Part shown: positions 1 to 8,848 of the stretch, one piece after another
Layout of the letters: every line of letters begins with the position of its first letter
How positions within the stretch are numbered: position 1 is the stretch's first letter
Origin: Actinobacillus sp. GY-402
GTDB taxonomy: Bacteria; Pseudomonadota; Gammaproteobacteria; Enterobacterales; Pasteurellaceae
Reading direction: 5' to 3'
Length of the DNA: 64,000 bases
Assembly (NCBI RefSeq): GCF_014843355.1
Contig: NZ_CP062137.1
Span: 1,302,001-1,366,000, forward strand
Notes under the pieces: generated by a model
Database searches by the model: none
What the model saw: the letters and a program-made list of their open reading frames with translations, nothing else
Told to the model about the DNA's origin: nothing
Translations under genes and position numbers: made by a program

Positions 1-566
1 AAGGTTGTGCCGTCCACCATTTCCAATTCGCCGCCTACTGGAATACCGTGAGCAATGCGGCTTACTTTAATGCCCTGTTGCATACACATTTCGGCGATAT
101 AATTGGCCGTCGCGTCGCCTTCAACGGTGGGATTGGTCGCCAAAATGACTTCTTGAAAACGTTCGTTCTGCAAACGTTGTTGCAGCAAATCCAAACCGAT
201 TTCCCGCGGACCGATACCGTCTAACGGCGATAAATGTCCCATTAAAACAAAATAGCGCCCGGAAAACTGCCCGGTCTGTTCAATGGCCTGAATATCCGCC
301 GGCATTTCCACCACGCACAGCAAGCCCGAATTCCGGCGACGCGGATTATCACAAATGGCGCAGGTTTCTTCTTCCGTAAAAGTACGGCATTGGCCGCAAT
401 GCCCGATTTTCGACATCGCATCCGTCAGAGCGCGGGCTAAATTCATGCCGCCGCTACGATCGCGTTGCAATAAATGATATGCCATACGCTGAGCGGATTT
501 CGGTCCCACTCCGGGCAGGCAGCGCAAATGCTCAACAAGATTTTCTAACAGCGGACTGCTTTGCAT
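1..566 (-). CDS. recR: Recombination protein RecR (3' end cut by window edge)
   Basis: RecR works with RecF and RecO to load RecA on gapped DNA. Reading the minus strand from the ATG at 564-566 gives about 188 residues without a stop, so the last dozen or so residues of a roughly 200-residue protein lie outside the window. Visible are the N-terminal helix-hairpin-helix ([13 protein letters not shown]), a four-cysteine zinc finger ([16 protein letters not shown]) and the Toprim region ([20 protein letters not shown], then [18 protein letters not shown]). The gene lies downstream of ebfC on the same strand, the usual ebfC-recR pairing, although dnaX, which normally precedes them, is at 43.8-45.9 kb here. 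Identification is firm. Confidence 0.95.
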   Translation of the reverse strand, partial: MQSSPLLENLVEHLRCLPGVGPKSAQRMAYHLLQRDRSGGMNLARALTDAMSKIGHCGQCRTFTEEETCAICDNPRRRNSGLLCVVEMPADIQAIEQTGQFSGRYFVLMGHLSPLDGIGPREIGLDLLQQRLQNERFQEVILATNPTVEGDATANYIAEMCMQQGIKVSRIAHGIPVGGELEMVDGTT

Positions 567-595
567 AAGATTTCCTGAAAAACAATGAAAAAATC

Positions 596-629
596 GACCG
601 CACTTTTTGAAATTAACATAAAGTGCGGT
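596..629. repeat. Inverted pair of DNA uptake signals between ebfC and recR
   Basis: ACCGCACTTT at 598-607 and its inverse AAAGTGCGGT at 620-629 form a stem with a 12-nt loop. Such head-to-head USS pairs are known in H. influenzae to act both as uptake signals and as transcription terminators. Here it sits between ebfC and recR and has no convincing T-run, so termination would be partial at most. Confidence 0.7.
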
Positions 630-707
630 CTAAAAACGCAATGTTTTTACACATTGATTCGTCGGTAACGATCATCTTTCAACCTGAAGCAAGGTTGGAT
701 TGAAAAA

Positions 708-1037
708 TTAAAACGGCATTTTGAAACCCGGCGGCAATGACATGCCTGCGGTCACCGAAGCCATTTTTTCTTTCTGCATTTCTTCCGCACGGCGCACGGC
801 ATCGTTAAATGCGGCGGCAATTAAGTCTTCCAGCATTTCCTTATCTTCTTCCATCAGAGAAGGATCAATGGTGATACGACGGCAATTATGCGCACCGTTT
901 AATGTAATTTTAACAAGCCCGGCACCGGATTCTCCCGTGACTTCAAGCTGAGCAATCTCGTCCTGCATTTTTTGCATACGTTCCTGCATTTGTTGGGCTT
1001 GTTTCATCAAGCCGCCTAATCCGCCTTTCCCAAACAT
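708..1037 (-). CDS. ebfC: Nucleoid-associated protein EbfC/YbaB
   Basis: A 109-residue member of the YbaB/EbfC family, small dimeric DNA-binding proteins that coat the nucleoid and are commonly coupled to recR. The start at 1035-1037 ([18 protein letters not shown]) was chosen because it matches the family N-terminus and is preceded by ACGGAAAT. An upstream in-frame ATG at 1071-1073 would add 12 residues that do not look like the family. The protein ends [11 protein letters not shown], a typical YbaB C-terminus. The Gln/Met-rich helix near residues 10-30 is the expected dimerisation helix. It probably shares a transcript with recR downstream. Confidence 0.93.
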   Translation of the reverse strand: MFGKGGLGGLMKQAQQMQERMQKMQDEIAQLEVTGESGAGLVKITLNGAHNCRRITIDPSLMEEDKEMLEDLIAAAFNDAVRRAEEMQKEKMASVTAGMSLPPGFKMPF

Positions 1038-1095
1038 AATATTTCCGTTAATAACTGTTAAAGTGCCGTTCATTTAACGAACCGCACCCTCAAAC

Positions 1096-1130
1096 AAAAA
1101 GTCCGCTTAATCAACCTAAGCGAACTTTTC
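1096..1130 (-). terminator. Rho-independent terminator after crr
   Basis: AAAAGTCCGCTTA at 1097-1109 and TAAGCGAACTTTT at 1117-1129 form a stem with one G-U type mismatch. Read on the minus strand, the stem is followed by a T-run. It lies just past the crr stop codon and would end the ptsH-ptsI-crr transcript. Confidence 0.8.
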
Positions 1131-1152
1131 AACAAACTTAAATCAGCAATGG

Positions 1153-1653
1153 TTATTTTTTAAGTAATAAAACTTCCGTTTCGCCTGCAATTACAGAACC
1201 AACGTGTTTTTCAATATGACTGATTTCATCCATATTAGAAATCACAATCGGCGTTAATACTGATTTTGCTTTTGATTTTAATAAATCCAAGTCAAATTTC
1301 AATATGACGTCACCGCGTTTAACGCTTTGGCCTTCCTGAGCGACACGGGTAAAACCTTCACCTTTCAACTCAACCGTATCAATACCGAAGTGAACGAATA
1401 ATTCCACACCTTCGGCAGATTCCATGGAAAACGCATGATTCGTTTCGAAAATTTTGCCGATAACGCCGTCTACCGGAGCAACGATTTCGTCGCCGGTCGG
1501 GTTAATTGCAACGCCGTCGCCTACAATTTTTTCCGAAAATACAACATCAGGAACATCTTCAATGCTTACGATTTCACCTGATAATGGTGCATATACTTTC
1601 ACTTCCACTGCTTGACTTTGTTTTGAGCCAAATAACTTAGCAAAAAAACCCAT
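1153..1653 (-). CDS. crr: PTS glucose-specific phosphocarrier EIIA
   Basis: Soluble EIIA-Glc, 166 residues, the usual length. It takes phosphate from HPr and passes it to sugar-specific EIIB domains, and in enteric bacteria its phosphorylation state controls adenylate cyclase and inducer exclusion. The active-site His lies in [12 protein letters not shown] and a second conserved His in [11 protein letters not shown]. The protein ends EVLLLKK, as in the family. It is the last gene of ptsH-ptsI-crr, 61 bp after ptsI. The trehalose EIIBC encoded at 24.4-25.9 kb has no EIIA domain of its own and would, by analogy with E. coli, depend on this protein. Confidence 0.97.
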   Translation of the reverse strand: MGFFAKLFGSKQSQAVEVKVYAPLSGEIVSIEDVPDVVFSEKIVGDGVAINPTGDEIVAPVDGVIGKIFETNHAFSMESAEGVELFVHFGIDTVELKGEGFTRVAQEGQSVKRGDVILKFDLDLLKSKAKSVLTPIVISNMDEISHIEKHVGSVIAGETEVLLLKK

Positions 1654-1714
1654 TGTAACCTCTCCATAATGATTGAAACCTTACGTATTCTAACGCAAAA
1701 ATTTCACTTTGTAT

Positions 1715-3442
1715 CTAGTTTAATGCTTTTTCTTTTAAGAAATCATTGATTAATTTTTCGATTTCAGCCGCAGTCGGAACCTGTAACGCTTTTTCAGCCA
1801 AAATTCGGGCATCGGCAAAATTTACGTTGCGGATTAATTTCTTGATACGAGGCACGGAAATCGCACTCATACTGAATTCATCCAATCCCATCCCCAAAAG
1901 CAATAAGGTCGCGCGTTCGTCACCGGCCAACTCACCGCACATACCGGTCCATTTACCCTCGGCGTGAGAGGCGTCAATCACCTGTTTGATCAGGTTTAAT
2001 ACTGACGGAGACATCGGATTGTATAAATGAGAAATCAATTCGTTACCGCGGTCTACCGCTAAGGTGTATTGCGTTAAATCGTTCGTACCGATACTGAAGA
2101 AATCCACTTCTTTAGCTAAGAATTTTGCATTCACCGCAGCAGACGGCGTTTCAACCATCACGCCGACCTGAATATTTTCGTCAAACGCTTTGCCTTCATT
2201 GCGAAGTTCTTGTTTCAATACTTCAATCACGGTTTTTAACTCGCGAATTTCCTCAACGGAAATAATCATCGGGAACATTACCGCCAATTTACCGAATGCC
2301 GATGCGCGCAACACCGCACGTAATTGCGCATGTAAAATTTCGCGGCGGTCCAATGCGATACGCACTGCGCGCCAACCTAAGAACGGATTCATTTCCTTCG
2401 GTAAATTCAAATACGGCAATTCTTTATCGCCGCCGATGTCCATCGTACGCAATACCACTAAGCGACCGTTCATCGCTTCCACCACTTCTTTGTACGCGGC
2501 GAATTGTTCTTCTTCCGAAGGCAGACTATCGCGATCCATAAACAGGAATTCGGTACGGTATAACCCGACGCCTTCCGCACCGTTACGATCCGCACCTTCG
2601 CAATCGCGAATCGTACCGATGTTCGCAACCACATCAACCTGATGACCGTCCAACGTTAACGCCGGCAAATCTTTTAATTTGGCTAATTCCGCTTTTTCCG
2701 CCGCAAGTTGCGCCTGCTGTTCCTTCAGGCTATCGATTTGTTCCTGAGTCGGATTCACGTAAACCGCATTGTTCACTGCGTCCAGAATCAGGAAATCGCC
2801 GGTATTCACTTTTTCCGTTACATTATTGGTTCCCACAATCGCCGGCAATTCCAAGGAACGCGCCATAATAGAAGTGTGAGAAGTACGGCCGCCGATATCG
2901 GTAATAAAACCTAACACTTTATCCAGATTTAATTGCGCCGTTTCGGACGGGGTTAAATCATAAGCCACTAAAATCGCTTCTTCGTTAATTTCGCCCAAAT
3001 CCACAATATGCATGCCTAAAATATTTTTAAGCAATCGGTTGCCGATATCTCGAATATCGCCTGCGCGCTCTTTTAAGTATTCGTCATCGATTTCAGACAA
3101 CATGGCGACTTGCTGATCGATAATTTTGCTCGCCGCCGAAGCCGCACTCACTTTATGCGAACGAAGGTAATCAATAATTTCTTCTTCCAGCTCTTCGTCT
3201 TCTAAGATCATTAAATGACCTTCAAAAATCGCCGCTTTATCTTCACCAAGCGATTTCAACGCTCGGTTACGGATAGAATTTAACTGCTCCACTGCCGCGG
3301 CTCGCCCTTTATAAAAGCGCGCCACTTCGGCATCCAGTTGGTCATCACTGATTTTGCCATGGTCGATGACAATTTTTTCTTCTTTAAGTACAAGTGCTTT
3401 ACCGAAAACGATACCTGGAGAAGCTGGAATTCCTGAAATCAT
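1715..3442 (-). CDS. ptsI: PTS enzyme I (phosphoenolpyruvate-protein phosphotransferase)
   Basis: Enzyme I, 575 residues, full length. It autophosphorylates with phosphoenolpyruvate and transfers the phosphate to HPr, starting the sugar-uptake cascade in the cytoplasm. The phosphorylated His is in [13 protein letters not shown] (about residue 189). The C-terminal PEP-binding barrel shows [29 protein letters not shown] and the metal/PEP motif [18 protein letters not shown]. It is the middle gene of ptsH-ptsI-crr. A long stem-loop separates it from ptsH. The [11 protein letters not shown] start is canonical. Confidence 0.98.
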   Translation of the reverse strand: MISGIPASPGIVFGKALVLKEEKIVIDHGKISDDQLDAEVARFYKGRAAAVEQLNSIRNRALKSLGEDKAAIFEGHLMILEDEELEEEIIDYLRSHKVSAASAASKIIDQQVAMLSEIDDEYLKERAGDIRDIGNRLLKNILGMHIVDLGEINEEAILVAYDLTPSETAQLNLDKVLGFITDIGGRTSHTSIMARSLELPAIVGTNNVTEKVNTGDFLILDAVNNAVYVNPTQEQIDSLKEQQAQLAAEKAELAKLKDLPALTLDGHQVDVVANIGTIRDCEGADRNGAEGVGLYRTEFLFMDRDSLPSEEEQFAAYKEVVEAMNGRLVVLRTMDIGGDKELPYLNLPKEMNPFLGWRAVRIALDRREILHAQLRAVLRASAFGKLAVMFPMIISVEEIRELKTVIEVLKQELRNEGKAFDENIQVGVMVETPSAAVNAKFLAKEVDFFSIGTNDLTQYTLAVDRGNELISHLYNPMSPSVLNLIKQVIDASHAEGKWTGMCGELAGDERATLLLLGMGLDEFSMSAISVPRIKKLIRNVNFADARILAEKALQVPTAAEIEKLINDFLKEKALN

Positions 3443-3483
3443 AATTTACCCTTCCAATATAATTAAGATGCGTATAAAAATAA

Positions 3484-3540
3484 TAGCCACAACAGGACGT
3501 TTTCCATCACAATATGAGGAAAATCCGATGTTATGGCTAT
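3484..3540 (-). promoter_or_regulatory. Intercistronic stem-loop between ptsH and ptsI
   Basis: The segments around 3484-3505 and 3518-3540 are complementary: ATAGCCA pairs with TGGCTAT, AACA with TGTT and TTTTCC with GGAAAA, around a small internal loop. There is no T-run, so this is not a standard terminator. A structure here could stabilise the ptsH part of the message or lower read-through, giving more HPr than enzyme I. That role is inference. Confidence 0.5.
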
Positions 3541-3547
3541 GAAATCA

Positions 3548-3805
3548 TTATTCTAAAGTTGGCATTAAAGCAACTAAATGATCAACGGCAGCTTGTTCAT
3601 CTTCACCTTCAGCTGAAATTGTGATGACGGTACCTTGTGTTAAACCTAGAGTTTGTAACTTGAATAAGCTTTTTGCGCTTGCGCTTTTACCTGCCGATGT
3701 GACCGTGATGTCTGATGCAAAGGCTTTTGCTTCTTTTACGAATTGAGCGGCAGGACGAGTGTGTAGACCGGCGGCAGCTGTAATTTCAACGTCTTTTGAA
3801 TACAT
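3548..3805 (-). CDS. ptsH: PTS phosphocarrier protein HPr
   Basis: HPr, 85 residues, carries phosphate from enzyme I to EIIA domains. The active-site His15 is in [10 protein letters not shown] and the regulatory Ser46 region is [13 protein letters not shown]. The start [13 protein letters not shown] at 3803-3805 was chosen because it gives the canonical length and is preceded by GAGGT at a good distance. An in-frame extension to 3853 would add 16 unrelated residues. First gene of the PTS operon. Confidence 0.97.
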   Translation of the reverse strand: MYSKDVEITAAAGLHTRPAAQFVKEAKAFASDITVTSAGKSASAKSLFKLQTLGLTQGTVITISAEGEDEQAAVDHLVALMPTLE

Positions 3806-4078
3806 GATTTTACCTCGAGATAAAAGTTTAATAGAAAGATTTAACAAGCTCAAAACGACTTATTAAGTGAATCCTCCGCATGAAAGTGCGGTTAAAATTT
3901 ATTGATTTTTTTAATTACTCAATTTCAACAGTAAGTATCAATATTCTGCCTAAATAATCAAGCTTAATCGTGACAATTTTTGAGTTAGCGCATAAAAAAG
4001 ACACAAAGCTGGTTATTTTTTAATCTAAAAGTAACAAAAATTTTAAATATTATAAGATTATTTTATACCTTTTTAGGG
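3806..4078 (-). promoter_or_regulatory. A+T-rich leader and promoter region of the PTS operon
   Basis: These 273 bp separate the rsgA stop from the ptsH start and hold no gene. The sequence is strongly A+T-rich with one USS (AAAGTGCGGT, 3883-3892). On the minus strand a plausible promoter is TTGATT, 18 bp, TACTTA (roughly 3930-3965), but I see no CRP site good enough to claim. A small hairpin followed by GGAGG lies near 3876-3893, without a following start codon. Confidence 0.4.
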
Positions 4079-5125
4079 TTACGTCGTGAAATGTCGTTGA
4101 GATTTTGCCTCATCTTTGCTTGAAATTAATCGGTGATAATTATCAAAACGCACAGGATGAATTTTGCCTTGTTCCACTGCTTCCCGCAGCGCACATTGAG
4201 GATCATTTAAATGCTTACAATCCCGGAACTTACACATTCCCAGAAAATCCTGAAATTCGCGATAACCTTTGGTGATTTGTTCCGCGTCCAAATGCCACAA
4301 ACCGAATTCGCGAATGCCCGGGCTATCAATCAAATTACCGCCTTGCGGTAAATGATATAAACGGGATGAAGTCGTAGTATGCTGGCCCAATCCCGAAGTT
4401 TGGCTGACTTCGCCCGTCTGAGCATTTACTTCCGGCAGAATTCGATTTACCAGACTGGATTTGCCAACACCCGACTGCCCCACAAAAATAGACGTTCCCT
4501 GCGCTAAAAGTGCGGTCAGTTTTTTCATATTTTCTCCGGTTTCCGCCGAAATCATTAGGGTTTGATAACCGATATTCCGATAAATTTTCAACTGTTCTTC
4601 CGCTTGTTGACGGGCTTCGTCGGACAGCAAATCAATCTTGTTCAAGACAATCAGCGCCGGAATATTCGCCGTTTCGCAAATCACCAGATAACGATCGATA
4701 ATATTCAGCGATAAAGTCGGCAACACCGCCGAAACAATCACAATAAGATCAATATTCGATGCCATGACTTTCAGTCCGTCATAATAATCCGGACGGGACA
4801 ACTCGTTTTGGCGGGGTTTTACCGCTTCAATCACGCCGCTGACACCCTGCAGCTTTTCGTGACCCTTGCGCCAAACCACGCAATCTCCAACTACCACGCC
4901 GGACAAAGTCCGTCGCAGATTACAGCGAAACACTTCACCTCGCGCATCTTCCACATCCGCATGCATGGAATAACGCGTCACCACCACGCCGTCCTGAGTT
5001 TCGCCCAGCATGTTTTCCTGCCAGTCAATCTGATTTTTAGCTTGCCGACGATGGAGATCCAACGCTTTTGCGTTATTGGAATGAATACGGCGTTTTTGAT
5101 TTTGGGTTAATTTCTGTTTTGCCAT
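4079..5125 (-). CDS. rsgA: Ribosome small-subunit GTPase RsgA (YjeQ)
   Basis: A 348-residue circularly permuted GTPase that acts late in 30S ribosome maturation. The order is an N-terminal OB fold (residues about 40-110), then G4 (VLNKIDLL) ahead of G1 ([15 protein letters not shown]) and G3 ([12 protein letters not shown]), the permutation typical of RsgA. A C-terminal zinc-binding knuckle follows with [16 protein letters not shown]. The basic N-terminus [14 protein letters not shown] is typical. It is divergent from orn with only 60 bp between, as in many gamma-proteobacteria. A USS lies just upstream of the start. Confidence 0.97.
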   Translation of the reverse strand: MAKQKLTQNQKRRIHSNNAKALDLHRRQAKNQIDWQENMLGETQDGVVVTRYSMHADVEDARGEVFRCNLRRTLSGVVVGDCVVWRKGHEKLQGVSGVIEAVKPRQNELSRPDYYDGLKVMASNIDLIVIVSAVLPTLSLNIIDRYLVICETANIPALIVLNKIDLLSDEARQQAEEQLKIYRNIGYQTLMISAETGENMKKLTALLAQGTSIFVGQSGVGKSSLVNRILPEVNAQTGEVSQTSGLGQHTTTSSRLYHLPQGGNLIDSPGIREFGLWHLDAEQITKGYREFQDFLGMCKFRDCKHLNDPQCALREAVEQGKIHPVRFDNYHRLISSKDEAKSQRHFTT

Positions 5126-5185
5126 TTAAAGTGCGGTCGATTTTCGGGTAGAATTGAAATAGATGAATGATAGGATACTGAAATT

Positions 5186-5734
5186 ATGGCTCAAGATAAA
5201 GAAAATCTGATTTGGATTGATTTGGAAATGACGGGATTGGATCCCGAACAGGAACGCATTATCGAAATCGCTACTATTGTGACGGATAAAAATCTCAATA
5301 TTTTAGCGGAAGGTCCGGTTCTGGCGGTACATCAATCGGACGAACTGCTGGCTAAAATGAGCGACTGGTGCGTCAAAACTCACACCGCCAACGGTTTGGT
5401 TGAACGGGTGAAAACCAGCAAGCTTACCGAGCGCGCCGCCGAATTACAAACGATCGATTTTCTGAAACAGTGGGTGCCGAAAGGCGCATCGCCGATTTGC
5501 GGAAACAGCGTCGCGCAGGACAAACGCTTTTTATTCAAATACATGCCGGATTTAGCGGATTATTTTCATTACCGTCATCTCGACGTCAGCACCTTGAAAG
5601 AACTGGCCCGTCGCTGGAAACCCGATATTTTAAACGGTTTCCAAAAAACCAACTCGCATCTAGCGCTGGATGACATTCGCGAAAGCATTAAAGAACTGGC
5701 TTATTATCGCGAGCATTTCATTAAATTAGACTAA
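5186..5734 (+). CDS. orn: Oligoribonuclease
   Basis: Oligoribonuclease, 182 residues, a DEDDh 3'-5' exoribonuclease that degrades RNA di- and oligonucleotides (including pGpG) to mononucleotides and is often essential. Exo I motif: [20 protein letters not shown]. Exo III region: [19 protein letters not shown], with the general-base His. AGGAT lies 11 bp before the ATG. Divergent from rsgA; a tRNA gene follows 92 bp downstream. Confidence 0.98.
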   Translation: MAQDKENLIWIDLEMTGLDPEQERIIEIATIVTDKNLNILAEGPVLAVHQSDELLAKMSDWCVKTHTANGLVERVKTSKLTERAAELQTIDFLKQWVPKGASPICGNSVAQDKRFLFKYMPDLADYFHYRHLDVSTLKELARRWKPDILNGFQKTNSHLALDDIRESIKELAYYREHFIKLD

Positions 5735-5826
5735 AAAATCAACAAGCGCTCACTTTTCTGAAAATTCTGCTTGCACGATACAAAAACTTCCGTATAATAC
5801 GCCCTGTTTTCGACGATAAGTCGCCT

Positions 5827-5902
5827 GCGGGAATAGCTCAGTTGGTAGAGCACAACCTTGCCAAGGTTGGGGTCGCGAGTTCGAGCCTCGTTTCCCGCTC
5901 CA
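5827..5902 (+). tRNA. tRNA-Gly (GCC)
   Basis: The 76-nt sequence including the encoded CCA folds as a full cloverleaf. GCGGGAA pairs with TTCCCGC, the D-arm is AGCTCAGTTGGTAGAGC, the anticodon loop is TTGCCAA with GCC at 5860-5862, and the T-arm carries GTTCGAG. Followed by a terminator hairpin. Single tRNA, not part of an array. Confidence 0.98.
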
Positions 5903-5909
5903 AATTTCA

Positions 5910-5937
5910 AAGGACGTTTATGACGTCCTTTTCTTTT
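5910..5937 (+). terminator. Terminator after tRNA-Gly
   Basis: AAGGACGT (5910-5917) and ACGTCCTT (5923-5930) form an 8-bp stem with a 5-nt loop, followed by TTCTTTTA. It sits 8 nt past the tRNA CCA. Confidence 0.85.
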
Positions 5938-6007
5938 ATCTCGATTTAAAATTCATTTTTAATTTTCAACCCCAAAACTGAACAAAAAAACTTGTCATTT
6001 TTTATGC

Positions 6008-6080
6008 GTAATCACCAGTGTGATTACTTATGGCTTCGCCACCGTTGGCAAAGCCAACGTTCAAAAAGCGTTGCTTTTTG
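6008..6080. repeat. Array of four consecutive short hairpins upstream of tsaE
   Basis: Four inverted repeats follow each other within 73 bp: GTAATCAC/GTGATTAC (6008-6027, 4-nt loop), TGGC/GCCA (6031-6041), CGTTGGC/GCCAACG (6043-6059, AAA loop) and CAAAAAGC/GCTTTTTG (6062-6080, GTT loop). A USS follows immediately at 6083. This occupies most of the 280-bp gap between tRNA-Gly and tsaE. I do not recognise it as a named element; see findings. Confidence 0.65.
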
Positions 6081-6184
6081 TGACCGCACTTTTCCGGATC
6101 CGACAGCCGCCGCAAAATTATTCCTATTGTAAAAATGAAAAATGCGGTACAATTTCGCCCATTTAATCCGTTAGTTACGAGCTT

Positions 6185-6664
6185 ATGTCCGCTATGTCTT
6201 ACAGTCGTTTTTTGCCTGACGAACAAGCGACGATCGATTTCGGTCGCATGCTGATTCGGGCCGTTTGCCAAATCGTTTCGCCGCACGCCATTACCCTTTA
6301 TCTTAACGGCGATCTGGGGGCGGGCAAAACCACCCTCAGCCGCGGCATGATTCAGGGGCTGGGACATCAGGGCAACGTAAAAAGCCCGACTTACACGCTG
6401 GTTGAAGAATATCGACTGCAAGGCAAACGCATTTATCACTTTGATTTATACCGTTTGAGCGATCCGGAAGAACTGGAATTTATGGGCATCCGCGACTATT
6501 TTTCCGCCGACAGCATTTGTCTGATTGAATGGGCGGAAAAAGGCGCCGGTTTGCTTGCCGAGCCCGATCTGTCGGTCAACATTAGTTATACGGACAATGC
6601 GCGCCGAATCGAATTAATTCCACAAAGCGAACAAGGTGAAGCCATCATTCAATTATTAAAATAG
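6185..6664 (+). CDS. tsaE: tRNA threonylcarbamoyladenosine biosynthesis ATPase TsaE
   Basis: TsaE (YjeE), 159 residues, the P-loop ATPase partner of TsaB and TsaD in making the t6A base at position 37 of ANN-decoding tRNAs. Walker A: LNGDLGAGKTTLSRG. Then SPTYTLVEEYR, the family HFDLYRL motif and SICLIEWAEKG. A second ATG three codons in (6194) is an equally possible start. First gene of tsaE-amiB-mutL-miaA-hfq-hflX, a classic gamma-proteobacterial run. Confidence 0.96.
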   Translation: MSAMSYSRFLPDEQATIDFGRMLIRAVCQIVSPHAITLYLNGDLGAGKTTLSRGMIQGLGHQGNVKSPTYTLVEEYRLQGKRIYHFDLYRLSDPEELEFMGIRDYFSADSICLIEWAEKGAGLLAEPDLSVNISYTDNARRIELIPQSEQGEAIIQLLK

Positions 6665-6710
6665 CCGATGAAACAGATTTTATCCCTTTTATTGAAAACA
6701 GCCGGCGCCT

Positions 6711-8846
6711 TTGCCCGACGCCGCATTAGAGCAAGTAAAAAATACGGACAAAAAAACAGCGCTTATTTTGACCGCACTTTGCTGTCTGACGGCTTATTCC
6801 CAATCGGCGTTGGCGGAAAAATGGACTATCGCCATCGATCCCGGCCACGGCGGGAAAGATCCGGGCGCCATCAGCCGCAACCTGCGTATTTACGAAAAAA
6901 ACGTCACCATTTCCATCGCTCGGGAATTAAAGTCGTTTTTGGACAAAGATCCGAATTTTCGCGCCGTATTGACCCGCAACGGCGATTACTATATTTCGGT
7001 GCCTGATCGCTCGGAAATCGCCCGTCGTCAAAAAGCGAACTACTTAATTTCCATTCATGCGGATTCCTCCGAAGGCTCGACCTTGCGCGGCGCTTCCGTT
7101 TGGGTGCTATCAAACCGTCGTGCCAATGACGAAATGGGACAATGGCTGGAAGATCACGAAAAACAGTCGGAATTACTCGGCGGCGCGGGCAACGTCCTTG
7201 CCACCCACAACAACGAGAAATACCTGAATCAAACCGTATTGGACTTGCAATTCGGACACAGTCAGCGAGTCGGATACGAACTCGGTGACGCCATTTTGCG
7301 CAATTTCGCCAAAATCACGACGCTAAGCCGCAGCCGTCCGCAACATGCCAGCCTTGGCGTACTGCGTTCGCCGGATATTCCGTCCGTCTTGGTGGAAACG
7401 GGTTTCTTATCCAATCCGGAAGAAGAGGCAAAACTAAGCTCGCCGTCCTATCGCCGCCGTATTGCCTACATTATTTATCAGGGTATTGTGGATTACCGGA
7501 AACGCCACGGCGGTTTAGAAGTCAACACCGTGGTACGCGCCCCGGCGGACAGCCCGAAAAACGCGCAATCCAATAACGCAAAAAGCGAAACTGATGACAA
7601 AAAAGAAAATGACACCGTTAAAGACAGCGGCGTGGTTCACAGCGTTAAAGCCGGCGATCGATTAGATAAAATCGCCAAGAAATACGACGTGAAAGAAGAC
7701 GACATCGTCGCCTTAAATCAGCTGAAACGGAAAACCCTGCTTATCGGGCAGAAACTCCGCATTCCGGATAACCGTAAAAGTGCGGGCAAAAATCCCGACA
7801 AATCCGAACCGGAAACCGTTTCCGCGCCGAAAGACAGCGGTGTGGTTCACAGCGTTAAAGCCGGCGATCGATTGGATAAAATCGCCAAGAAATACGACGT
7901 GAAGGAAGACGACATCGTCGCCTTAAATCAGCTGAAACGGAAAACTCTGCTTATCGGCCAGAAACTCCGCATTCCGGATAACCGTAAAAGTGCGGGCAAA
8001 AATCCCGATAAATCCGAGCCGGAAACCGTTTCCGCACCGAAAGACAGCGGCGTGATTCACAGCGTTAAAGCCGGCGATCGATTGGATAAAATCGCCAAGA
8101 AATACGACGTGAAAGAAGACGACATCATCGCCTTAAATCAGCTGAAACGGAAAACTCTGCTTATCGGCCAGAAACTCCGCATTCCGGATAACCGTAAAAG
8201 TGCGGGCAAAAATACCGATAAATCCGAGCCGGAAACCGTTTCCGCGCCGAAAGACAGCGGCGTGATTCACAGCGTTAAAGCCGGCGATCGATTGGATAAA
8301 ATCGCCAAGAAATACGACGTGAAAGAAGACGACATCATCGCCTTAAATCAGCTGAAACGGAAAACTCTGCTTATCGGGCAGAAACTCCGCATTCCGGATA
8401 ACCGTAAAAGTGCGGGCAAAAATCCCGATAAATCCGAGCCGGAAACCGTTTCCGCGCCGAAAGACAGCGGCATGGTTCACAGCGTTAAAGCCGGCGATCG
8501 GTTGGATAAAATCGCCAAGAAATACGACGTGAAAGAAAACGACATTGTCGCCTTAAATAATTTGAAATGGAAAACCTTGCTTGTCGGTCAAACCTTAAAA
8601 ATTCCGGCAAAAAACAAAAAAACGGCTGAAAAGCAAACCGTTAAACCCAATGTGAAAGTGACGGAAAAAGGAAAAAACCAGGATAAATCGAAAGAAACAC
8701 CGAAATATCACGTGATTGAAAAAGACCAGACGATTTATGCCGTCAGTCGTTTATACGGCATTCCGCCAAGTCAAATTTTGAAACTGAACCCGAATTTAAA
8801 AGACGGAAAAGTCCGCGTAGGTCAAAAAATTCAAATTAAGGAATAA
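6711..8846 (+). CDS. amiB: N-acetylmuramoyl-L-alanine amidase with six LysM repeats
   Basis: Periplasmic zinc amidase that cleaves the amide bond between muramic acid and the stem peptide during cell separation. Residues 36-260 form the Amidase_3 domain: [14 protein letters not shown] with the zinc His and a catalytic Glu in [11 protein letters not shown]. From about residue 300 come five near-identical 70-residue LysM units and one divergent C-terminal LysM. The E. coli AMIN domain is absent. The start is uncertain: the only in-frame start before the signal peptide ([12 protein letters not shown]...ALA) is TTG at 6711 without a ribosome site. A natural ATG at 6668, 3 bp after tsaE, reads into another frame, and one base fewer in the A7 run at 6750-6756 would join the two. 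Overlaps nothing; mutL follows after 2 bp. Confidence 0.9.
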   Translation: MPDAALEQVKNTDKKTALILTALCCLTAYSQSALAEKWTIAIDPGHGGKDPGAISRNLRIYEKNVTISIARELKSFLDKDPNFRAVLTRNGDYYISVPDRSEIARRQKANYLISIHADSSEGSTLRGASVWVLSNRRANDEMGQWLEDHEKQSELLGGAGNVLATHNNEKYLNQTVLDLQFGHSQRVGYELGDAILRNFAKITTLSRSRPQHASLGVLRSPDIPSVLVETGFLSNPEEEAKLSSPSYRRRIAYIIYQGIVDYRKRHGGLEVNTVVRAPADSPKNAQSNNAKSETDDKKENDTVKDSGVVHSVKAGDRLDKIAKKYDVKEDDIVALNQLKRKTLLIGQKLRIPDNRKSAGKNPDKSEPETVSAPKDSGVVHSVKAGDRLDKIAKKYDVKEDDIVALNQLKRKTLLIGQKLRIPDNRKSAGKNPDKSEPETVSAPKDSGVIHSVKAGDRLDKIAKKYDVKEDDIIALNQLKRKTLLIGQKLRIPDNRKSAGKNTDKSEPETVSAPKDSGVIHSVKAGDRLDKIAKKYDVKEDDIIALNQLKRKTLLIGQKLRIPDNRKSAGKNPDKSEPETVSAPKDSGMVHSVKAGDRLDKIAKKYDVKENDIVALNNLKWKTLLVGQTLKIPAKNKKTAEKQTVKPNVKVTEKGKNQDKSKETPKYHVIEKDQTIYAVSRLYGIPPSQILKLNPNLKDGKVRVGQKIQIKE
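7621..8590 (+). repeat. 210-bp in-frame tandem repeat coding LysM units
   Basis: Units start at 7621, 7831, 8041, 8251 and 8461, each beginning AAGACAGCGG. The period is exactly 210 bp (70 codons). The first four units differ at only a few positions; the fifth diverges after about 8540. Each full unit also carries AAAAGTGCGGG, one base off the uptake core. Confidence 0.95.
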
Positions 8847-8848
8847 TT

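Noticed and set aside
3806-4078. CRP site for the PTS operon
   Set aside because: CRP control is expected from E. coli, but no TGTGA-N6-TCACA-like sequence of adequate quality is visible in this gap.
6002-6439. 145-codon minus-strand open frame over the hairpin array and tsaE
   Set aside because: Antisense to tsaE, low-quality composition, no domain.
7621-8590. Regularly spaced repeat that could suggest a CRISPR-like array
   Set aside because: The 210-bp period is in frame, codes LysM domains and has no variable spacers.
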